Assembly (NCBI GenBank): GCA_937888735.1
Contig: CALASN010000003.1
Span: forward strand, 1-18,163
Source: UBA5499 sp002426275
GTDB lineage: Bacteria; Bacillota; DTU084
Length of the DNA stretch: 18,163 nt
Direction of reading: 5' to 3'
Of this stretch, positions 6,868-12,901 are shown piece after piece. Every line of letters starts with the position of its first letter. The first letter of the stretch is position 1. Both the position numbers and the translations under genes were made by a program. The notes beneath the pieces are model-generated. The model saw nothing but the letters and a program-made list of their open reading frames with translations. It made no database searches and was not told the DNA's origin.

Positions 6868-8253
6868 TTGAAAAAAACTAAGTTAATTATTGTGCTGCTG
6901 GCGGTCGCGGCCTTAGCGATTGTAGGCGGATTGCTGTCCACCCAAGGAAAGAAGCAGGAAGCGACCGGTTCGAAAAAAATCGTTGTCACCATGAATAAGG
7001 GCCCTGCGGAGACCGATGTGGTAGAGGTGCAACGCCTGAGAGAAGACATTGCGCGGTTCAATAAAATTTATCCTGAGATCGAGATTCGCTGGACAGATCG
7101 TCCTTATAGTCCCGACAATTTCAGTACTAGCATGGCCGGAGGCACAGCTGAAGACGTGATCAATCTTTGGGCCACCGAAGGATACGTGATCGACCGAGGT
7201 TACGCGGTGGATTTAACGGATTTCATCAAAGACTGGGAATATAAGGATCAGCTGAATACGGAGATTTTAGCGCCCTTTATCCGCGATGGAAGGATCTATG
7301 CGCTGCCCATCATGGCTTATGTGCAGACCTTGGCCTATAACAAAAAACTGTTCACGCAGGCTGGGATCGTGGACGCAAACGGCGAAGCTAAACCGCCCGC
7401 CACGTGGGAAGAATTTGCCTCTTCCGCCCAAAAACTCACCAATCGCCGGAAAGGCGTCTCAGGGTTCGGGATGATGGGCCAGGGGGCGGAATGCGGCTGG
7501 GGCTTCATTAACTGGGTCTGGCAGGCCGGCGGTGAATTCGAAAAAAAGGTCGACGGCAAATGGAAGGCTGTCTTCGACAGTCCGGAGGCCATTTCCGCAT
7601 TGCAGTTTATTAAAGATCTGCGCTGGAAGCATGATTGCTTGCAGGCAAATTTATTGGCCACCAGAGAACAGTTGACACAATTATTCGCTGCCAATCAGAT
7701 CGGCATGCTGATTGAAAACCAAGGGGTAGTGAGCGGACTGGCCAATAAGTATGGCGCAGATAAGGATGATCTCGGCATCGCGCTGCTTCCCGCGGGTGCC
7801 GGGGGTCGCGTTAATCAAATGGGAGGCGACTTTTTCATCATCAATCCCAAGTCTTCCAGAGAAGTGCAGGAGGCTGCGTTCAAGTGGATCTCCTGGCGGA
7901 TTTTAGGTTCTGTGGATCCTAAGCGCATTGTGGAAAAAGGACAGGATTTGCGCAAACAAGGGCGAATCGGCACTTTACCCGCGCCGCCGCCGTTTATCGG
8001 AAAACTATCTGAAGAATACAAAAAAGCGGCCGAACCATATGGCGATGTGCTGGTGGATTTTCCGGACGTTTGGCTGGAAGCGATCAAATATGTGCGCCCC
8101 GAACCGCCGTTTTTCTGCCAGCAATTGTATTCGGAGATTTTGGCGCCTGCCATTCAAGCGGTCGTCACCAAAAAAAATTCGGCGCCGGCAAAGCTGATGC
8201 AAGCCGGGGCAAAGACGTTTCAGACCCGCTTCTTAGATCAAGTTAAAGATTAA
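6868..8253 (+). CDS. ABC-type sugar-binding protein (extracellular solute-binding family 1)
   Basis: This 461-residue protein should capture an oligosaccharide or sugar outside the cytoplasmic membrane and pass it to an ABC permease. After a basic start and a hydrophobic segment (about 5-24) comes the two-lobed binding fold. Typical family features are the repeated hinge region, GRIYALPIMAYVQTLAYNKK around residues 138-157, PATWEEF, and the later IGMLIENQG region. There is no cysteine near the end of the hydrophobic segment, so it is not a standard lipoprotein. It may be a cleaved periplasmic protein or stay anchored by the N-terminal helix. No permease or ATPase gene is visible, so it either pairs with genes outside the window or uses a shared transporter. 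The esterase gene begins 26 bases after its stop. The ligand is unknown. Confidence 0.9.
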   Translation: MKKTKLIIVLLAVAALAIVGGLLSTQGKKQEATGSKKIVVTMNKGPAETDVVEVQRLREDIARFNKIYPEIEIRWTDRPYSPDNFSTSMAGGTAEDVINLWATEGYVIDRGYAVDLTDFIKDWEYKDQLNTEILAPFIRDGRIYALPIMAYVQTLAYNKKLFTQAGIVDANGEAKPPATWEEFASSAQKLTNRRKGVSGFGMMGQGAECGWGFINWVWQAGGEFEKKVDGKWKAVFDSPEAISALQFIKDLRWKHDCLQANLLATREQLTQLFAANQIGMLIENQGVVSGLANKYGADKDDLGIALLPAGAGGRVNQMGGDFFIINPKSSREVQEAAFKWISWRILGSVDPKRIVEKGQDLRKQGRIGTLPAPPPFIGKLSEEYKKAAEPYGDVLVDFPDVWLEAIKYVRPEPPFFCQQLYSEILAPAIQAVVTKKNSAPAKLMQAGAKTFQTRFLDQVKD

Positions 8254-8262
8254 AATTTTCGC

Positions 8263-8271
8263 GGGAGGAGG
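8263..8271 (+). promoter_or_regulatory. Ribosome binding site fixing the TTG start of the esterase
   Basis: GGGAGGAGG lies eight bases before TTG 8280, which opens directly into a signal peptide. This is the second TTG start in this operon. Confidence 0.75.
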
Positions 8272-8279
8272 TTGCACGT

Positions 8280-9095
8280 TTGGGCATCGCAAGGCAGTTT
8301 TGGAAGCTTGCGCTTTTGCTGTGGCTGATCGTTCTGCCGGCTTTCGGAGAAGTGCGAAGCGAAGTAATAGTTCACCAGAGCAGAGTATTGGGAACTGAAA
8401 AGAAGTTTTATCTGTTATATCCGGAGGATTATAACGCGAAGCAAAACTATCCCGTGCTGTACCTGCTGCACGGCGCGGGCGGCGGTTACCGGGATTGGGC
8501 GCAAGGGAGTTTGAAGAAAGCTTTAGCCAAGTTCGCGATGTTTGTGGTCCTGCCGGATGGCAAAAACAGTTGGTATGTCGATAGTATCGATCCGACTTCT
8601 CAATATGAAACATATCTCATTGCAGAATTGATCCCTTATATTGACAGCCACTATCCGACGCTCAAAGACCGAAAAGCCAGAGCGATCGCGGGCCTGAGCA
8701 TGGGAGGACACGGAGCCGTCACTTTAGCGCTTAAACATCCGCAGCTCTTTGCTTCCGCTTCTTCGCTCAGCGGAATTTTGGATATTATGCGGCATCCGGG
8801 CGAATGGGATCTGGATCAGCACCTGGGCAAGCTGGAGGAAAACAGAAAGCGCTGGGAGGATAATTGCGCGCTGGCCATGATTCCCAAGTGGAGAGGCGAG
8901 AGCGATGTTGCGCTCTTCATTTCCTGCGGCCTTTCCGACTTCGCTTTGGAGGAGAACCGCGCTTTTCACAAAGTAATGCAGAATTTTCGAATTCCCCATC
9001 TGTATGTGGAACACCCAGGTTCGCACTCTTGGGATTATTGGCTGGGGCATGTGGAGGAACATTTGCTTTTTCATAACTTCATTTTCTCACATTAG
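8280..9095 (+). CDS. Secreted esterase of the alpha/beta hydrolase fold (esterase D / feruloyl esterase-like)
   Basis: This 271-residue protein starts with a Sec signal peptide (hydrophobic core about 9-20; cleavage probable after PAFG, residue 23). The rest is a putative-esterase domain (Pfam PF00756 type). YLLHGAGGGYRDW gives the oxyanion-hole region and GLSMGGHG the nucleophile elbow with S140. D220 in CGLSDF and H249 in GSHSWDYW complete the triad in the usual order and spacing. Family members remove acetyl, feruloyl or similar groups from polysaccharides, or act on S-formylglutathione. Export and the neighbouring glycosidases favour a carbohydrate esterase that clears ester decorations before glycoside cleavage. 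The acyl group cannot be told from sequence. TTG 8280 is supported by GGGAGGAGG eight bases upstream. Gaps to its neighbours are 26 and 37 bases. Confidence 0.9.
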   Translation: MGIARQFWKLALLLWLIVLPAFGEVRSEVIVHQSRVLGTEKKFYLLYPEDYNAKQNYPVLYLLHGAGGGYRDWAQGSLKKALAKFAMFVVLPDGKNSWYVDSIDPTSQYETYLIAELIPYIDSHYPTLKDRKARAIAGLSMGGHGAVTLALKHPQLFASASSLSGILDIMRHPGEWDLDQHLGKLEENRKRWEDNCALAMIPKWRGESDVALFISCGLSDFALEENRAFHKVMQNFRIPHLYVEHPGSHSWDYWLGHVEEHLLFHNFIFSH

Positions 9096-9132
9096 CGCGA
9101 GAATTTACGGGAAAGCGAGGTTGATAGTTTAG

Positions 9133-12100
9133 ATGATTGAGAAAAGAGCGCGTTTGCTATTGGTGATTGTGAGTTTAGTTCTGGCCGCAAATGTTTGCGC
9201 CGGCTCCCTGACCTGGTTTGATTATAACCAAACTGGGGAGCAGTTGGGAGCTAACCTCAAAGGGGCCTGGGAAAATAAAAATTGGGCGCAGCATCCTCGC
9301 TATCGGGAAGCGGCGTGCCCCATCAGCGGTTCGGTGGGCGCCTCTCCCGCGGCTTGGTCTGTGTGGAAACTGACGCCGCACGAGGCGGACGAGCTGATCG
9401 AAAGCTTCACAGTCTCGTCCACAGCGCGATTCGAAGTTGCCGATGATGAATTTGACGGACACGCTTACTGTCAGTGGGCAGCCTCGCCCCAAGGTCCGTG
9501 GCAGACGATTTACAGCCATCGCTGGGAGCAGGCGGGGACTGCCAGCGCGGAGCAGGGCGCCGTAAAGTTAGAGACGCCTTTGCCAGCGGTCTATGTGCGG
9601 CTGGCGGCCGATAGAATCGGCATTAATAAGTATCAAATCGGCGCTCAAGCCAATCTGCTTTTCACGCAGTGGAAAGCCACAGGCGAAACCTTGAGCAGGT
9701 TCAAAGAACATACCTGGTATGAATTCGGTTATGGCGGACCGACTTTCGGGGAAAATCTTGACAAGGCGTTTCACAATGAGAATTGGGCCCAGCATCCCGG
9801 CTACAAGCAGCTTGCAGGCCCTGCGGGAGGAGATAACGGCGAAGCCGCGGCGTACTCAGTCTGGCAATTGTCAGCGCTGCCCGGCACGGGGATAAGCAGC
9901 TTTACTGTTGCCACCAGCGTCCAAAATGAACACGCCAAGGACTATGACGGACACTCCTATGTCCAGTGGTCGCAGTCGCCTGTGGGACCTTGGACCACAA
10001 TCTACTCGCACAGCTGGGACGCCAGCTGGTCCACCACTGCCAATTTCGGGACTGTGAAGCTGGATAGTCCCTTGGCTAAAGTTTACGTGCGCATCGCAGC
10101 CGACAAATTCGCCTGGAATCATTATTATGTGGATAAAAACGGAGCTAACCTCCGTTTTGACAAACTCAAAATCACAGGCCAGCTGCTGCCTTTGCCTGCG
10201 GAACAGGAAAAAGCCCTTCTTCAGCAGGCCCAGCAGTATTTGTCGGAGGCCAGAAAGCAGGGCGTTCCCAAGGCGCAATATACCTACCAAGGGAAAAACT
10301 ACCGCTTGGAGCTGGGAGAACAGTTGACGATCACGTCGCTTACTCCAGGGGGACCGCGGGAGATCCTCAAAAACGTTAAGATCGATGTTTTTCAGTCCGG
10401 CTGGAAAGGCGCGTTCAATCAGGGCAGATTGTTATTTTACGATGTGCTGGAAGAGAACGACGGCGACATTGTCCTCGACACGACTTGGAAGCCGGGCGGT
10501 CCGCTGCGAGAGCAGACGACGGTGAAAATCCTTTTTCATTTACATCCGTATTACTTTCAAGCTGATTTTGACGTACTTTATACGGGAGAGGATATAAAAT
10601 GGGGCGAGCGGGGACTGAGGCTGCAGGTCGGCAAAGATCGGATAGAATCGTTCTCCGGCAGCGACGCGGGATTACATATCGCCTTTACGCCTAAAGAAGA
10701 TCACCTCTGGTGGAACGGCTCGATCGCGGTCTACGTAATGCCGTGGAAAAAGTATGAGCAAGGCCAGGGGGCAAAGTTCAGCATGTTCGTGCAGCCGTAT
10801 GTGGCAGGCGAGCCCGAGAGCATTCCAGCGCCGGCTCATCTCACAGGAGATCCCAAAGCCGGTTTGCTGGGCGTGAGCTTGACTCCCACAGAGCAGAGGA
10901 ATGTTTTTGTGGGCGACCAAAAGCCTTTCGTCACCCTGACGGTGCAGAATCATGCCCGGCAAGAACAAGTGCTCTCTTGGACACTTGAGGCCAGCGACTT
11001 TTTCAATGAGAAGCACTTTACGCAAAGCGGCCAGCTCTCTGTTCCTGGAGAAGGGACTATTCGTCAGCAGAAAATCCAGTTGCCGGCTTGGAAGGGGCAT
11101 ATTAACGTCAAACTCGCGGCTCGGACGGGAGAAGAGCGGGTGGAGCAGACCAGCCAATTGGCCGTGATTCCCGATCCTGAGCGGCATTATAAGGCGCAGT
11201 CTCCTTTCGGACTCATGTTTTGGGGCACAAATGAGCTGAGCCTGGATTTGGCAAACTGGCTTGGTGCGCACTGGATTCGCTACTTCAATCCGGCAAAAGA
11301 AGATCTGTCCAGCTATACCAGCCGAGGCTTGGAGCCAATTCCAGGAGCCAATGACTTGTTTAAGGCGCCGGCGGGGACGTTTCGTTTCACAGAGATGGCG
11401 AACGAACCTAATTTCGGCACTTTGGGGGCCGCTTACGCAGAAAAGCTGAAGATCAGCTCCATTAAGCAAAGACAGCACGATCCGAAGATCGCCGTTGGCC
11501 TGCCCGGAACTGCCGGCGTAGATATAGCCTGGATTCGGGAGCTTGCGGAAAACGGCTGTTGGGATTATCTGGATTTGATTACCGTTCACCTGCATTGCTT
11601 CCCGTATGCGCCGGAAGTAGATAACACCCTTACCCGCTATTACTGGTTGGCAAGCGCGGTGAAAAAACTATTCCCAATTATGGAGGAGTACGGGTACAAA
11701 CCCGTGATCGATTCGGAGCAAGGGTATCTGGGCTTAGATCCCAATGTGCGCGTGGAGGGTTACGGTTTAGGTCAGGTTAGCAAGGATAATACTACAGCTG
11801 CTTTCCTGGTCCGCAGCTATTTGGAAGCCATGGCTTACGGCCTGTTGGGCAAACACTGGTTCACCCTTAATCAATATGGCGGCTTTGGCCTTTTCTATTA
11901 CAATACTCCTCGTCCCGGGTATAGCGCGTACGCGGTGATGAGCAAGATGCTGGACGGCGCCCAGTATTGGGGAGAAAACGTGGATTTGGCGGCGTATGCT
12001 GGAAAAGAAAAAACGGGCGGACCTTTGATCACCTGGTTCGGCCAGGCGACTTACGGAATGGAGAAGGAGTTTGAAGGAACAGATAGCGGAGATCTGGCTC

Positions 12101-12873
12101 TGGAGGAAGATCAAGGCTTAGCGCCCAGGCTATATCAGAGGGTATTTAAGATGCCGGACGGAGAGCCTCTTTTGGTCGCTTGGGCGACGCTGCGCCGGAC
12201 GGACGTGATCACCGAGCCTGTGGATACGCCCGCTTGGCGCAACGTAAAACCAAGTAAATCCTATGCTTGGGACGGAACGGAGCTTACAGAGGAACCGGAG
12301 CCTTTGGATGTGACGATCGACGTGGGCGTCCCGCAGGTCACGATCGTGGATCTGATGGGCAATAAACGCGCGGTGGATTGCCCGGACGGGAAATTGCAAT
12401 TGGCGGTGGACGATTATCCGCAGTATATTTTCGGCGCCAGTAGAAAGATATTGGATGTGGCGGCCAAGTATCGTTATCCAAGGTTTCCGCAAGAAGCGAC
12501 CCTCAGTCACGGCAGCGAGGTTGTGCAGGCGCTCCTGCCGCCGGCCGGAGAGTATCCGCGGCGCAAAAACGTCTACGATCAAGAAAATATCGCAGCCAAT
12601 TTGGTCGTGGGACAGACGGCGGAATTCACAGTGCGGATCACCAATCTCTCTAAGGAGCCAGTCAAAGGGGAAATCTCCTTGGAGTTACCCGCCGGCTGGA
12701 AGAGCGAGCCTGAGAAGATAAGCTTTGAAGCGCCTCAAGGAGAGCAGATCATCAGCGCGCCCATCAAAGTGACACCGGCGCAAACCGGCCGTCAGAAAAT
12801 GCGTTCCGTGGTCACAATCGCGGGCGAGCGAATCTCCGATTCGGTGATTAATGTAAAAGTGGCGGCCAAGTAG
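9133..12873 (+). CDS. Large secreted clan GH-A-like glycosidase with two N-terminal repeat modules (paralog 1)
   Basis: This 1246-residue protein begins with a signal peptide (about 1-24, cleavage near VCAG). Two copies of an unrecognised module follow (26-186 and 194-351), then a glutamine-rich, probably helical linker (352-382) and a beta-rich domain (383 to about 685). A TIM-barrel-like catalytic domain spans about 690-950. In it, FTEMANEPNFG offers E758 as acid/base and VIDSEQGYLG offers E862 as nucleophile, the arrangement of clan GH-A retaining enzymes. A beta domain (about 998-1105) and a C-terminal domain resembling the NEW3 domain of alpha-galactosidases (about 1150-1246) close it. 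I cannot place the barrel in a named GH family. A stop codon directly precedes ATG 9133, so this is the first possible ATG; its ribosome binding site (AGCGAGG) is weak. From residue 383 it is homologous to the next gene. Confidence 0.8.
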   Translation: MIEKRARLLLVIVSLVLAANVCAGSLTWFDYNQTGEQLGANLKGAWENKNWAQHPRYREAACPISGSVGASPAAWSVWKLTPHEADELIESFTVSSTARFEVADDEFDGHAYCQWAASPQGPWQTIYSHRWEQAGTASAEQGAVKLETPLPAVYVRLAADRIGINKYQIGAQANLLFTQWKATGETLSRFKEHTWYEFGYGGPTFGENLDKAFHNENWAQHPGYKQLAGPAGGDNGEAAAYSVWQLSALPGTGISSFTVATSVQNEHAKDYDGHSYVQWSQSPVGPWTTIYSHSWDASWSTTANFGTVKLDSPLAKVYVRIAADKFAWNHYYVDKNGANLRFDKLKITGQLLPLPAEQEKALLQQAQQYLSEARKQGVPKAQYTYQGKNYRLELGEQLTITSLTPGGPREILKNVKIDVFQSGWKGAFNQGRLLFYDVLEENDGDIVLDTTWKPGGPLREQTTVKILFHLHPYYFQADFDVLYTGEDIKWGERGLRLQVGKDRIESFSGSDAGLHIAFTPKEDHLWWNGSIAVYVMPWKKYEQGQGAKFSMFVQPYVAGEPESIPAPAHLTGDPKAGLLGVSLTPTEQRNVFVGDQKPFVTLTVQNHARQEQVLSWTLEASDFFNEKHFTQSGQLSVPGEGTIRQQKIQLPAWKGHINVKLAARTGEERVEQTSQLAVIPDPERHYKAQSPFGLMFWGTNELSLDLANWLGAHWIRYFNPAKEDLSSYTSRGLEPIPGANDLFKAPAGTFRFTEMANEPNFGTLGAAYAEKLKISSIKQRQHDPKIAVGLPGTAGVDIAWIRELAENGCWDYLDLITVHLHCFPYAPEVDNTLTRYYWLASAVKKLFPIMEEYGYKPVIDSEQGYLGLDPNVRVEGYGLGQVSKDNTTAAFLVRSYLEAMAYGLLGKHWFTLNQYGGFGLFYYNTPRPGYSAYAVMSKMLDGAQYWGENVDLAAYAGKEKTGGPLITWFGQATYGMEKEFEGTDSGDLALEEDQGLAPRLYQRVFKMPDGEPLLVAWATLRRTDVITEPVDTPAWRNVKPSKSYAWDGTELTEEPEPLDVTIDVGVPQVTIVDLMGNKRAVDCPDGKLQLAVDDYPQYIFGASRKILDVAAKYRYPRFPQEATLSHGSEVVQALLPPAGEYPRRKNVYDQENIAANLVVGQTAEFTVRITNLSKEPVKGEISLELPAGWKSEPEKISFEAPQGEQIISAPIKVTPAQTGRQKMRSVVTIAGERISDSVINVKVAAK
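9208..9690 (+). repeat. Repeat module copy a (residues 26-186 of the 9133 protein)
   Basis: This is the first copy of the unrecognised module of about 160 residues. It opens with LTWFDY, then ENKNWAQHP, PAAWSVWKL, the aromatic stretch WAASPQGPWQTIYSHRW, VYVRLAADRIG and closes with KATGE. The alternating hydrophobic pattern and many Trp and Tyr suggest an exported beta-sandwich that binds carbohydrate. The binding role is inferred. Confidence 0.75.
9712..10185 (+). repeat. Repeat module copy b (residues 194-351 of the 9133 protein)
   Basis: Second copy, separated from the first by seven residues. It keeps the same landmarks in order: TWYEFGYGGPTFGENL, ENWAQHPGY, AYSVWQL, YVQWSQSPVGPWTTIYSHSW, VYVRIAADKF, ANLRFD and ITGQ. 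Identity to copy a is moderate, so the pair is not a recent duplication. Confidence 0.75.
10279..12870 (+). repeat. Tandem paralogous segment, copy 1
   Basis: From residue 383 (motif YQGKNYRLELG) to its end, the first GH-A paralog is homologous to residues 96-935 of the next protein (13187-15706). A hand alignment of about 215 residues around KFSMF to NEPNFG (from about 10773 to 11418) shows 37 substitutions and no gap, about 83% identity. The C-terminal domain is much less alike. The main length difference is a 48-residue against 19-residue segment after the barrel. Confidence 0.9.
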
Positions 12874-12887
12874 CGGCCGGGGCCTTT

Positions 12888-12901
12888 GGAGGGATGAGGG
12901 G
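12888..12901 (+). promoter_or_regulatory. Ribosome binding region of paralog 2 with two possible starts
   Basis: GGAGGG (12888-12893) lies eight bases before ATG 12902, and GAGGGG (12896-12901) lies nine bases before ATG 12911. Both starts are in frame and either gives a usable signal peptide; the second would begin MKNKACLRIAVLL. Confidence 0.6.

Noticed and set aside
10672..11595. Reverse-strand open frame of 307 residues inside the first GH-A gene
   Set aside because: It lies entirely opposite a well-supported coding region with recognisable motifs. It has no family signature, and fragments of the same shadow appear opposite the paralogous gene, as expected from codon composition.
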